From NCBI GenBank assembly GCA_029204225.1, contig CM055112.1, positions 2,396,346-2,460,345 of the forward strand: DNA of 64,000 bases. Direction: 5' to 3'. Origin of the DNA: Diphasiastrum complanatum (lineage: Eukaryota > Streptophyta > Lycopodiopsida > Lycopodiales > Lycopodiaceae). Below, piece by piece: positions 47,901 to 57,852 of this stretch (positions are counted from its first letter, which is position 1; each line of letters begins with the position of its first letter). The position numbers were made by a program, and so were the translations under genes. The notes beneath the pieces were generated by a model. It did not search any database and was not told where the DNA came from. It was given only the letters and a program-made list of their open reading frames with translations.

Positions 47901-49693
47901 ACAAAAATTGACCAGAAATTTTTTTTCCACCAAAAACAAAAAAAATTGGCCATTAAACTTAAGATAACTACTGTTTGGTAAATAGTCCTGATGTACACCC
48001 CAGGTTGATCTTCTACAGTCTGGGTGGAATGCATAATTTAATCTTCTCTAAACATGTCAGTGAGGCTATTAGTACTCTTCAAAGAGTACTAATAGCATCA
48101 CTGAAGAACCACCAGCCCATTGTTTTAAAGGAGATTGTTCATAGCTCATCGAATGAAGCTTTCTATGCGTTATGCAATGCCATATTTGTGAATCTGTTCA
48201 TGATTTATATGTTACTCATACAGTGTATCTTTATGAGTATACTGCTCAAACTCTTTCATGGTACCCTAGAAGTACATTGGGACATTATTATTCTCATGCA
48301 ACATTGTTGGTCCACACTTATAAACTAGGTGATTATACATCTTACTCTTAAGCAACTTTCCTAGCCAATAGCAGTATTATTGCCTTTTTCTAACATTTGG
48401 TTCATCTCATTGCTACTCTTTGATAGCATTATTCCATTTGTATAGATCTATGGTCTATCAAGTCGGTTGGGGGTTACAATTGATGGTACAATTGACGGCT
48501 CTATACTAGTTTCGTAACCACAATATTTGATCAATTCGAATCAAAGAATCTTGGTTTTCAAAGTAAAGGGTCTCTAACTAACAAAAGCCAATTGCATAAG
48601 TGGAATGGTATAAAATACAAACACGGCTCTCGTGCAAGCCATAGAAACACGAGCCTAGCTTATAGATAATTTCACAAAACTAGCTTCTTTTCAACCCCCC
48701 ATTGGATGTGATTATTAAAATATGGTATACATTGTCTTTTGATGGGGTGCCACTTGGATGACAGTACAAATAGAAGCACCTTTGTAATACATAACTTGAT
48801 TATGAAATTAAGACAGCAATAAGTAGGAAGTGCTAGTCAGAATTGTTCAAAAATTCAAGAATGCGACATTATGTACAAAAGAGATATATTACGAAGACAC
48901 AATGTAAGTTTCCACAAGGTAAACGATAAACGCTCATTACAAGGTTACTATAATGGATGCACCTCCATGTTCTGAGTCACCATACACCTCCCAAAGTTTG
49001 AGATCACTTTGAGCAGAATATTTGAAAAGGTGTTTTTCAGATGGTGGGCTAAGGTCTTGCAAGTTCCATGCCACCGCTGCACATGATAATTACAACATTC
49101 AAAAGCTATACCAAATTGCAGAAAACTTTGCAAAGAGAAGATATGATGTACTGCGACAAGTATAATGCTACTGAAGGGCTAGGTCAAAGAGACTAGATTT
49201 ATTTGTTCAATAATTCAGCAAGCACCCTTTCCAGAGGAAGTTTTGGCACGTCAAAAGTATAAAGCTACTTCTGAAAAATGAGTTCTTTACAACCACGATG
49301 ATCTCACCTGATTGCTATTTCAACAATAAAAACATGACGAGACAAGTTTTGTTATTGCAGCCGGTTTTTCCGATTAGTACTAATGTGTCCATAATTTGTC
49401 CCTAAATGACTCTGCCCAAACTGATCAATACTTAATTCTTGTTAGTTCTTTTGATTTTTCGAATCTCTTTTGAGAAACTACAAATTTTTCTAGTGACGAG
49501 CTCGACAAAACAAAAATGCTTGAGCCAATAAGTACATGGAGAAGCTGGGTCACTCAGTGCTGGCTAGATCTGGAGAGCAATCTTCCACAAATGCTCACAA
49601 ATTTTGAAAAAGAGATCTAAAACTTTGTTTTGGTTAGAGAGTAATACCACGGCGAGTAGCGTGTATGGAGGAGCGAAGGAGTGCCCTTAACAT
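34440..49693 (-). CDS. CIA30-family protein (complex I intermediate-associated protein 30-like)
   Basis: Minus-strand exons: 49693-49648 ([18 protein letters not shown]), 49076-48949 ([19 protein letters not shown]… YGDSEHGG), 46405-46314 (FSGNLS… [11 protein letters not shown]), 36047-35967 ([20 protein letters not shown]), 34924-34826 (RTESWVGG… [13 protein letters not shown]), 34628-34440 ([10 protein letters not shown]… [19 protein letters not shown]). Phases agree and borders are GT/AG. The motifs match the CIA30 fold. Family members (NDUFAF1 in animals) help assemble mitochondrial complex I; the Arg-rich start fits a mitochondrial presequence. About 20 residues expected after GDSEHGG are not located: either an exon between 46.4 and 48.9 kb was missed, or donor GTGCAT after 48963 joins in phase to 46405, giving about 206 aa. 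The 36048-46313 intron is packed with transposons, yet all exons stay open. Confidence 0.85.
37090..37690 (+). pseudogene. Ty3/gypsy integrase N-terminal fragment
   Basis: Plus frame: [20 protein letters not shown], then the H2C2 zinc module (H..CHDS, AGHPG, FFWP, YV, CQ), [18 protein letters not shown] with the first catalytic Asp, and VDRLTKMA with the second. A one-base shift near 37640 leads into [14 protein letters not shown] and then similarity stops. One stop (TAG 37461) and a Cys-to-Tyr change hit the zinc module. It lies inside the large CIA30 intron, in antisense to the gene. Confidence 0.8.
37690..38632 (-). pseudogene. Ty3/gypsy gag-protease fragment, head-to-head with the integrase piece
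   Basis: Minus strand starts [12 protein letters not shown] at 38632. It continues into a coiled Gln/Lys stretch and a gag core ([36 protein letters not shown]); after a frame change come protease strands [20 protein letters not shown] and an acidic tail ([13 protein letters not shown]). A stop lies near 38481. It ends at about 37690, exactly where the plus-strand integrase piece ends, so the two may be halves of one inverted copy. Confidence 0.7.
38633..40279. other. Intron DNA: gypsy leader/LTR remnant, GCATG-rich tract, A-rich DNA
   Basis: 38633-39180 is probably the leader or LTR of the minus-strand gypsy piece. 39178-39350 is rich in GCATG words (TGCATGCG, CATGTGTCC). 39770-39880 repeats GACAACCATC and ATGCGCGAT. 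No gene supported. Confidence 0.4.
40660..40946 (+). other. Unknown open frame inside the hAT element
   Basis: A plus-strand frame from about 40660 to 40944 reads a basic start (KKRKKAAKKG-like), [20 protein letters not shown], and [20 protein letters not shown]. No family recognised. Its position next to the Argonaute-like pieces suggests captured DNA, but this is inference. Confidence 0.3.
40947..41100. repeat. Short tandem duplication (62-bp unit and partial third copy)
   Basis: GTTCAGCAGAGGATTTGGGA begins at 40947 and again at 41009; CACCAGAAGAGTGACAAG occurs three times (near 40979, 41041 and 41081). Confidence 0.85.
41110..41330 (+). pseudogene. Argonaute PIWI-domain fragment, two tandem copies
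   Basis: Copy 1 (41110-41198) reads [17 protein letters not shown] then [13 protein letters not shown]. Copy 2 (41222-41327) reads [17 protein letters not shown] then SVDELQ, a stop, and [10 protein letters not shown]. This is the conserved block of plant AGO PIWI domains (GTSRP.HYHVL.DE..F..D.LQ.L...L.YTYA). Each copy is preceded by ACAG, like a splice acceptor, as if exon plus adjoining intron had been captured. Unit length is 112 bp. The reading is opposite to the hAT transposase. AGO proteins bind small RNAs in silencing; this piece alone cannot. Confidence 0.65.
41331..41920. other. hAT 3' region without coding content
   Basis: After the Argonaute-like pieces; contains CTAACCATTCAAATT repeats (41673-41750). 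No gene supported. Confidence 0.4.
41922..44747 (-). pseudogene. hAT transposase (DUF659 plus C-terminal dimerisation region), decayed
   Basis: Minus-strand exons by homology. About 44747-44167: Pro-rich N-part, then [20 protein letters not shown], the DUF659 start. 44036-43806: VVTDNASN, one-base insertion, then GMGELL and [13 protein letters not shown]. 43692-43375: TRFAF, stop, [16 protein letters not shown]. 43248-42910: [10 protein letters not shown]. 42900-42797: [20 protein letters not shown]. 42712-42529: [15 protein letters not shown] and [11 protein letters not shown], the hAT dimerisation motif. 42420-41922: acidic then Arg-rich tail to SQMPLDS. Introns have GT/AG borders. A TAG at the first exon end, the frameshift near 44020, a TAG near 43650 and a frame change near 42905 kill it. 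No clear BED zinc finger. Confidence 0.8.
44748..45180. repeat. (CT)n and (CA)n microsatellites upstream of the transposase
   Basis: CT run 44748-44808, CA run 44809-44830, CT run 44915-44964, then CA and CT blocks to about 45180. On the minus strand these form a GA-rich 5' leader directly before the transposase ATG at 44747. Confidence 0.95.
44851..44867 (+). promoter_or_regulatory. Telo-box / telomere-like motif
   Basis: CCCTAAACCCTAAACCC, 2.4 units of the plant telomere repeat, about 100 bp upstream of the transposase start. Telo-boxes (AAACCCTAA) are known plant promoter elements; a related CCTAAATCCTAAA follows at 44880. Confidence 0.6.
45382..46313. other. CIA30-family intron DNA right of the hAT element
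   Basis: AT-rich, no gene or known repeat seen. Confidence 0.4.
46406..48948. other. CIA30-family intron DNA between exons at 46.3-46.4 and 48.95 kb
   Basis: No transposon signature. Expected to hold one small exon (for ~20 residues) that I could not place. Contains the inverted repeat at 48058-48103. Confidence 0.4.
48058..48103. repeat. 46-bp hairpin (22-bp arms, one mismatch)
   Basis: Arms CAGTGAGGCTATTAGTACTC… and its complement ending CACTG, with a 2-base loop. Confidence 0.8.
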
Positions 49694-50108
49694 TGTGTGT
49701 GTGTTCCTTGCCTGCCAGCTGCTGCCGCCTTTCTTAATAAACCGACAAAAATGAACATCCAACCCTATCATATATCTCTACATGCATACATATTCTAAAA
49801 TGTCTCATTTTACCCAACACAACATGTCCCTCCTTCAAAGACAAATCCTTAGCTCTTTGTCAGTAAAGATAGATAGCACTAAGTTGTTATGAAGATTTGC
49901 TAAAAGAGGAGATGTCACTCTTAGGTGAATTAGAGCATTAGAATGAATTTATTTGGCATTGCCTTTCAAAAAGAGAGAACTTCCTGTTTTTATTAATAAA
50001 AGATGGGAAAACCCATCAGAGTACAAAGGAATGCATGTAAAAAGCATAAAGGCCATAAGGCGAATTGAGATATTGTACAAGTATAACAAAGCAACAATCT
50101 CGCAAAGT
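49694..50108 (-). promoter_or_regulatory. Upstream region of the CIA30-family gene
   Basis: About 400 bp between the ATG at 49693 and the RT remnant. AT-rich; no single TATA box stands out. Confidence 0.35.
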
Positions 50109-50110
50109 AT

Positions 50111-51300
50111 CTACATAAAGCCTACTGCTTGGTGTAAGTCGCTAGTTAAGACAGTTGGAAGTTTAGGTAGTGCAGGAAGCTGTGAAGCAGCCGTTCCTGC
50201 AACTACGGCACGTCGAAGTATTGCAAGTGCCTGAGTGCGTTGTAAAGTCATCGAAACTCGTTGACGATAATAAGCCGTAATGATAGATAAAGGTGAGGCA
50301 CCACGACCTTGGAGTTTCGCTGCAAAACCTGTACAGGAGGATAGAAAATCATCGAATTTCTTATGCAGGCATCCAAATGTTTCCAAAGCAAAAGGGATAA
50401 AGCCTTCTCCAGGAGTGCGATGTGAATAATCTCACTCTTTATCTAGAGCTGCATGAGAAGCAGCGGCACCATGAGTAGTTGAAGCATGACGAAGGAGGTC
50501 AGGCCGCGAAGGATCAGCAACAACAACATCCCCAAGCGTGCGAATCCCCTCGCGCGAAAGAACAAGATCAACTCGACGCCGAGGCGACTGTGAATCAGAC
50601 ACAGGCAAGATGTGGGTCTGCTCCCAAACAACATGAAAGCCGCACTCATGAGCAATATATGCCAATACGTCACGAATGGAATCATGAGTCGCAGTACGCT
50701 CTCCGCCAGAAGGGCAACGCATGAGATGAGTGCCAATAGGATCAACAGGGTGACCACAAGAACATTTTGTCAAACCTGCCAACACTGGATGAGGGAGACC
50801 CAACCTAACCCGAAGAGCGGTGAGAAACAACTCTGAAGAAAGGCATCAGTGTGGAACAACAGGGAGCGCAACAAGCCAAGCACCAGCACCCGGGCCTGCA
50901 CAAGACAAAAGACGAGCCCAAGTCTCATCGGAAGGTGAATCAATGAGAAGCTGAGTGAAAGCATGAGAGTGGAAGCGCTCCAAAAGATACTTCTGAAAAT
51001 GAGCACGCTGAAGGCTAAGCAAAGATTCAAAGAGAGGCAAAGAAGCTCGCATAGGTGGAGGAATGAGATCCTTGGCCGCACGAAGATGTTGTTGGAAAGG
51101 AAGAATGTCTGTTTCCACATGAGCTACTGAATCGAGAAGAATGGGCTTGTTGTCCTGCTGAAACCGAGAGATAAGTGCAGAGGCAACAAGGGCCCAACTT
51201 CTCATAAAAGCAATAGAAGCTGTAGAAGCTGTGCAAGAAAGACCAACACCTCCAGACGAAGCGGGAAGAGAGACTTGTTGCTTAACGAACTGACCATTGG
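50111..51300 (-). pseudogene. Non-LTR-type RT protein C-terminus with CCHC and endonuclease-like motif
   Basis: Minus strand in order: QQVSLPASSGGVGLSC (RT thumb-like, LP...GG.GL), SCAGPGAGAWLVALP, LRVRLGLPHPV, a C-x-C-x9-H-x3-C finger (KCSCGHPVDPIGTHLMRC), GGERTATHDSIRDVL, then RRRVDLVLSREGIRTLGDVV, like the D…DV of restriction-like endonucleases, and FIPFALETFGCLHKKFD. Frameshifts near 50840 and a stop near 50430 break it. I take it for the end of a non-LTR retroelement or RT-like gene family; class is inferred. The matching upstream part lies inverted at 53.64-53.93 kb. Confidence 0.65.
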
Positions 51301-51309
51301 GAATACGAT

Positions 51310-52271
51310 TGAATGCCTAGATCTGCCATCTTGGAGACAGATAGCAGATCCTTTCTGAGTGAGGCCACATAGAGTGCTCCTGGTGGCTCTGCTTGGCCTG
51401 ACAGTGTTCGTAGCTGTAGAGAGCCGATGCCTTTGACATTGTGTCTGCTTCCATCGCCTAGAATCACTGCTCTGTCGTTTTTGAGTTCGCAAAATTTGAT
51501 CAAGATCTTCTTGTTGTAGGTTATGTGAGATGTTGCTCCTGAATCGATGACTACATCATAGTCGTGTTCAGAGTAGCTTGTCGAAGCTTCGTCGAGTATC
51601 GTGAAAGCTTCGTCACCTCTTTCAACATCCTTTGATGACTCTGCAACGTTTGTCTTTTCAGTTTTGTTTTTCATTTTTAGGTTGAATCTTCAGTCGTATG
51701 CAAAATGTCCTTTCTTCTTGTAGTGCATGCAAGGTATTGCTGGATTGAACCAGCATTTGTTGGCCGTATGGCTTGGTTTGTGGTAGTGATCGCAAGAAGA
51801 AGATTTTTGATTCGAGGACTTTGTCTTCTCAAATCTTGGCTTGTTTTTGCTTTTCTTCCTTCCTTTCGTGAAGAGAGCCTTCTCTTGATCACTGTTTCCC
51901 TCTCCTTCGTCTCTCATCAGTCTCTCATCAGCGACAAGACAAGACTGACATATGTCGAATGTCATATCTGGTAGACTCAGTATGAGCATTCTCAGCGGCT
52001 GATAGGACGTCGGTAGAGATATCATGAAGTACATCAGCTGCTGTGGTGATGGGATCTGGTGCTCCTATCTTGATGCAGCGAGTTGAGCGAAGATCGTTCT
52101 GATCTTCTCAACGTGCTGATCTAACTGGTTGTCATCCCACCGTATGGATTGTAGTTGATTGTGAAGGTGCATGACTGAAGCTGCAGTCCTCACTTCATAC
52201 TTCTGTTTTAATCTTTCCCACGCTGCATGGCTGCTTTCGCAGTCTTCAATCTGCATGAGTAGATCTTGCTA
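51310..52271 (-). pseudogene. Ty1/copia gag-protease (5' part of a split element)
   Basis: Minus strand: gag UBN2 CESSHAAWERLKQKYEVRTA (from 52256), LPTSYQPL, zinc-knuckle region KKKGHFAYDC-like near 51700, then protease VVIDSGATSHITYNK near 51560 and LRKDLLSVSKMADLGI, ending near 51310. The expected continuation (RKLYQAKI, pre-integrase) lies on the plus strand at 53970. The leader and gag N-terminus are deleted: gag follows the LTR within about 16 bp. Confidence 0.75.
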
Positions 52272-52727
52272 TGGTATTTTTGCTTTCTTACTCTATTCGC
52301 TACGTCTCTCTCTGTTTCTTACAGATCTCTGTATTACTATCTCTCTTCTTTTTCTCTTTTTCTTACATAGTTATGATCTAGAGAGGATCGTTTATACCTC
52401 CATGTGTGGAGTTTACAAGATAGCTAAACGTAGAATCACAAGACTAGTTAATGCTAATCAACTAGTTAGTTAGTCTTGGTCGTTGCTATTCGTTTCAGCT
52501 GGGCATGAAGCCCGTTGAGTTGTCAGCTGACAGTGCGAAGGATTTCTCTTCGTTTGTTTCGTTCTTTTCGTTTTGCGGTCCTGGAGGTGTGTTTAAGATT
52601 CACGATTGATTTGTGAATCGTTCGTGCTTCGAGTCAAAGACACATTGACTGTCGCGTATTGTTCTCGTTCGACCTTCGTGTCTTGTTCGTTCTGCGACAA
52701 AGTTGCAGGAGTTCACCATTTTTGACA
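52272..52727 (-). repeat. 5' LTR of the split copia (456 bp)
   Basis: Minus strand TGTCAAAAATGGTGAACTCC… to AAAATACCA. Roughly 90 percent identical by eye to the plus-strand LTR at 56763-57219. Confidence 0.8.
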
Positions 52728-53609
52728 ACATGGAGGCATCCGCCGGGAGAAAGGATGTGTCTCTATCTCATTATTATGCTACACGGGCATTAGATCTCAA
52801 TGTTTTGACGTCAAACTCAACTGAGGTGCATACAAGAACTTGTATTGTTTAAACTCAGTGTCGGTAGGTATACAAATATTTTTAGCTTGACAATTTTTTA
52901 TGTATGTGATATTATGAATGAGATATATGCATAGGCATCACAAAAAATGATAACATCATATAGTATGAAAAGTTGAAAAATGTATCACTAAATGGCAGCA
53001 CGACGAGTTACATAGGAGATAAATTTCTATAACATGATTATAGGGTGGATGCCCTTTGTTGTCATTTGTCTATCTTGGAGCCTTGTGTTCTCATTTAGGC
53101 TCAACCTACTACTTGTTGTACAATAATCTCATTTCAATGCTCAAAATGACCTAGGAATGACACCTCAACTTTTAGCAAATCATCACAATAGCATAGTGCT
53201 ATCACAACACATCTAAAAACATAGATGAAATGATTTTATGAATGCAAAGAGAGAATCTTTATTTAATTATTATTATTAGTGATAATGTTGGTGCATCATG
53301 TAAGTTGAAAGCATGCTCATTGTAAAAAAGAAGGGAACACAAACTTTTTCCTATTTATGACCTACATATAAAGGTGGACCTAAAGCATGGGCATGCATGC
53401 ATGCATGAAAAAGAGAGGGACATATATTTTTTGCTATTTAAGACTTGCATACAAAGGTGCATGTAATGAACGGAGTTCTCGCAATAAAGTCCTTACCAAT
53501 GTGACAATGCTCTTTGTGTGCACATAACCTTATGATTTAAGACATTAACTTTAACGTTGACTTTTGCATAAACTCCATTGACCAAATTAAACACATAGTA
53601 TTGCTTTTT
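52728..53609. other. Non-genic stretch inside the inverted segment
   Basis: AT-rich, with CATGCATGCATG at 53393-53405. No gene supported. Confidence 0.4.
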
Positions 53610-53641
53610 GTAAAGGGAGCTCCTTCCTGAGCTCCCTTTAC
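53610..53641. repeat. Perfect 13-bp inverted repeat
   Basis: GTAAAGGGAGCTC, loop CTTCCT, GAGCTCCCTTTAC. It abuts the start of the RT fragment. Confidence 0.9.
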
Positions 53642-53935
53642 CTACAGGTTTCAATACTCCGGTTGATGGGATTAGAGTGCTTGGTATTCCTATAGGTTTC
53701 TCGGATTTTGTGGCTTCCTCTTTGCGGGACACTTTGGACGCACATCTTCGTCATGCTGATCTGCTACCAAAGCTTGGCAATGCTCAAGTTGCTCTAAGGA
53801 TTCTCACTCAATGCTTCGTCAACGGCCAAGTTATATTCTACGGTGTGTTCCTCCCTATCCTGATGTTTTGGCTTTGCTACAGGATTTCGATAATACTTTA
53901 TCAGATATTCTGGGTCGCTTGGCAATACTTGTCGT
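53642..53935 (+). pseudogene. Non-LTR-type RT fragment (partner of 50.1-51.3 kb)
   Basis: Plus frame: GIPIGFSDFVASSLRDTLDA, LGNAQVALRILTQCFVN, then after a one-base shift near 53822 YILRCVPPYPDVLALLQDFD and LSDILGRLAIL. This block precedes the QQVSLP…GGVGL block in related proteins, which is found on the opposite strand at 51.29 kb. Confidence 0.6.
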
Positions 53936-53954
53936 ATGATCGAGAAGACGACAA

Positions 53955-56762
53955 ACAAGTTGTTGACAGTCGGATGTAGAGAAGGAAACTCTACCAGGCC
54001 AAAATAATCAACAACTCTGAAAGCATATTAAATGCTTCAAAAAACAAAGATCAGCTCTGGCATAGAAGAATGTATCATCTGAACATGCGGAGCCTGTATG
54101 ACATGAGCAGAAAGGACATTGTCACAGGTCTCAAGATTTCAAGGCCAGAGGCTGAATCTGCGAAGCTTGTCAGAAAGGCAAGCAACATTGAAATCCATTC
54201 ACACACGAGAGAAAAAGAGCCAAAGAGGTTCTTGAGCTCATCCACTCTGATGTGTGTGGACTGATGAAAACATATTCGCTCTCAGGTTCGAGATATTTTC
54301 TAACGTTCATAGATGATTACAGCGGAATGACCATGATCTACTACTTGAAGAAGAAATCCGAAGTATTTGATTCTTTCAAGAAGTTTGCGGCATTCGCAGA
54401 GCGACACACCTCAAAAAAGATATAGATTCTTAGATCTGACAATGGAGTGAATACAAAAGCACAGAATTCTTTAAATTCTGCGAAGAACAGGGGTTCGAAC
54501 ACCAGTTCACTCCTGCATACACACCAGAATACAACGGTGTGGCAGAAAGAAGAAACAGACCGCTAGTCAAAGGAGCCAGATGCATGATGGCACATGCTCA
54601 ATTGCCAGGTCAATTTTGGGCCGAGGCTATAGCTGCAGCTGTACACCTGCAGAACAGATCTACAACGACAGCGCTGGAGAACAAAACACCATACTAAATG
54701 TGGACAGGCAGAAAGCCTGATTTGTTATACGTATGAGTGTTTGGATGTGCAGCATACAAGCACATTCCAAAGAAAAAGAGAAGCAAGCTCGATGACAAAT
54801 CTGAACAAACAATCATGGTCGGCTACTCGAACGAAACACATGTGTACAGACTCTACGATCCAACCACGAAGAAGGTTGTTTCGAGCAGAGATGTGAAGTT
54901 CGACGAGTCCACATTCCCTGGACTGAAAGACGAAAGAGGCCATGAGATCTTCACACTGTTGCCTATTCAAGAGAGAGATCGAGGACATCCATCAAATCAT
55001 AATGTAGAACCCCAGATTCCAGAACAGCAGGAAGCAGAGGATCGACCCCACGAACAAGAAATGTTCGAGCAGCGACGAAACGAACCTTGAAGGTCAACAA
55101 GACAAAGAAGAACGCCAGACCGCTATTCTGACAATCTTCAATGGAGCGAAGACATGCAGCTTGAGTACTGCAGCTTCACAGAAGAGCCAACAACATACCA
55201 AGAAGTTATCCAGAGTCCAGAGGGAGAATTTTGGAAGCAGGCAATGTTAGAGGAGATCGAGTTGATGAGGCAAAATGAGGCATGGACATTAGAGTTACTG
55301 CCAAAAAACAGAAAAATAGTCGACTGCAAGTGGGTGTACAAGAAAAAGCTAAAATCAGATGGCACTATTGGCCGCTACAAGGCAAGGCTTGTCGCAAAGG
55401 GCTACATGCAGAGATATGGTGTCGACTATTTTGACACATATTCGCCCATGGTGAAGATGACAAGCATAAGGCTACTCCTTGCATACGCCACACAGTACAG
55501 TCTGGAAATTCACCAGATTGACGTGAAAACAGCCTTTTTCCATGGAGATCTAGAGGAGGAAATCTTCATGAAGCAACCTAAAGGCTATAAAGACCCCGAC
55601 AACAAACAATATGTCTGTCGATTGTAGAGATACATCTACGGTCTAAAATAGGCATCACGGGCCTGGTACAAAAAGCTTGATGGTCTTCTTAAGTCTCTAG
55701 ACTTTAACCCTATTCAACTAGACTGTAATCTCTACATCAAAAGAGTAGAAAAAATTTTTGTGATACTGACCATTTTTGTGGATGATTCGCTGATGATAGG
55801 AAATTCCTTGATGCTGATCAAAGACACGAAGAGTCAGATTTTTTAAAGCTACGAAATCACAGGTCTTAGAGAAACAACAAAATGCCTAGGGCTGGAGATC
55901 AGAAGAGATTGAACAAATGGCGAAATGCACTTGAGTCAATTAGAATATGTCAAAAAAGTGCTAAAGCAGTACCACATGATGGACTGCAAAGAAAAGCCCA
56001 CACCAATGATAGCTGGAGCCAAGCTCACGAAATAGGATTGCCCAAAAACAGAAGAGGAAGAACAGAAGATGGCAGGTATACCCTACCAGAACTTAATCGG
56101 GAGTCTGATGTACTTGAGAATTTGTACCAGACCGGATCTGGCCTTCTCTGCTTATGCATTGAGCCAATTCTGTTCCAATCCTGGTCTAGCACATTGGCAA
56201 ATGGTCAAACGAATCCTACAGTATCTGAAGGGTACCCAAAATATTGGATTAACCTCCAGATCTAGAAACGAGAAGAAAGGATTCGAGCTGCATCACTATA
56301 GTGATGCGAGCTGGACGAGCTGCAAGGATGACAGCAAGTCCATTACTGGAGGATGTACAATAGCGTGCGGAGCTGCAATTAGCTGGATATGCAAAAACAA
56401 ACCTTGGTAGCTCAATCCTCTTGCGAAACTGAGTATGTTGCAGCCTCGAAAGTGGCAAATGAGGTAGTGTGGCTGCGGATGATGTTGGAGGCAATCGAGA
56501 TACCACAACATGATGATGATGGACTCCCAGAGTGCTATCTATCTGTCCCAGGATCATGTCTTCCATTTAAAGAAGAAGCACATTCCTCTGAAGTACCATC
56601 ACATTCGAGATTCGATCTCAAAAGGAGAGCTCCAGGTCCAGTTCATAAAATCAGAAAGTATGGTTGCAGATCTCCTCACGAAACCGCTCGACAAGCCACT
56701 CTTTACCAAGCAAAGAGAGGCAATTGGATTGAACGAACAAAGCTGCAAGGTTCAAGAGGGAG
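53955..56762 (+). pseudogene. Ty1/copia integrase-RT-RNase H (3' part of the split element)
   Basis: Plus strand: RKLYQAKI, LWHRRMYHLNMRSL, integrase ELIHSDVCG (frameshifted), FIDDYSGMTM, NGVAERRNR near 54540, FGCAAYKHIPKKKRSKLDDK, RT with CKWVYKKKLKSDGTIGRYK, HQIDVKTAFFHGDLEEEI, YGLK.ASRAWYKKL, a FVDDSLM box near 55780, then RNase H (HYSDASWTSCKDD, CETEYVA) and LLTKPLDKPLF near 56670. Stops at 55627 and 56408 and several shifts inactivate it. Confidence 0.85.
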
Positions 56763-57219
56763 TGTCAGAAATGGTGAACTCCTACAACTTTGTCGCAGCA
56801 CGAACAAGACACGAAGGTCAAACAAGAACAATTCACGATAGTCAACGTGTCTTTGACTCGAAGCACGAACGATTCGCGAATCAATCACGAATCATAAACA
56901 CACCTCCAGGACCGCAAAACGAAAAGAACGAAACAAGCGAAGAGAAATCCTTCATGTTGCCAGTTGGCAGCTCAACGGGCTTCATGCCCAGCTGAAACGA
57001 ATAGCAACGACCGAGACTAACTAACTAGTTGATTAGCGTTAACTAGTCTTGTGATTCTACGTTTAGCTATCTTGTAAAGTCCACACAGTGGAGGTATAAA
57101 TGATCCTCTATGATCATAACTATGTAAGAAAAAGAGAAAAAGGAAGAGAGATAGTAATACAAAGATCTGTAAGAAACAGAGAGAGATGTAGCGAATAGAG
57201 TAAGAAAGCAAAAATACCA
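56763..57219 (+). repeat. 3' LTR of the split copia (457 bp)
   Basis: Starts TGTCAGAAATGGTGAACTCC after the purine run GAGGGAG, ends AAAATACCA. Contains a TATA-like GGTATAAATGA near 57093. Confidence 0.85.
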
Positions 57220-57690
57220 TAGTTGTGCATGAAAGTCTGCCAATGAGCAGAACAGAGTGAAAGAGCAGAGAGTCAATCCGCCAACGTGCGAGACACTGAC
57301 GATCTCATTCTAAAACCAAACTGACAATATAGTCGTTCTATATTTCATGTATCTCTTGGCCTTGTGCCGTATCTCTTGATTGCTAGAATAAAATATGTTC
57401 TGTGATGTGTAATTGAGTGTCTGGGATCCCGTAAGAGCTTCTGCACGAAAAAAAAAATTCAAAAACAGAAAATTGTTTGCGAATCAGAAGAGAGGACGAA
57501 CACAAAACAAAGAAAGAAAAAGCTTCCACGACACATGTCTCATACCAAAGGAATCTATTTCAATAGAATCTTATAAAGGAGTCAAGAAAATAAATTAAGA
57601 ATGATAGATAATAATACAAACTCAAACTTCAACACAGTGCTTGAATAAAGAAAACAACACAATATCAATACCGATATAATATCTACTTAC
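57220..57690. other. Non-genic stretch
   Basis: CGAA-rich then AT-rich; may be an older LTR remnant. No gene supported. Confidence 0.35.
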
Positions 57691-57852
57691 CATATCATAA
57701 TCATCGTATTCAACGATGTTTGTTCTGCAAATGTCATGTCCTCCAATGGCCTCTACATTGTCCGAGGGGATATACTGAGTCCTTGGAGGATATTTTTTTT
57801 GGAATTCCAAAACTTCCTCCTTCGTAGGCAAAGTTTTTTCAGAGGCTTTCAA
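57691..57852 (-). CDS. Possible host exon of unknown identity
   Basis: A minus-strand frame reads KASEKTLPTKEEVLEFQKKY, then YIPSDNVEAIGG and HDICRTNIVEYDDYDM, ending right at a consensus donor GTAAGT. Amino-acid usage looks protein-like. No acceptor or neighbouring exon was found and no family is recognised. A one-base shift would extend it upstream (GNEALEAIIEN). Could be a captured or orphan exon. Confidence 0.3.
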
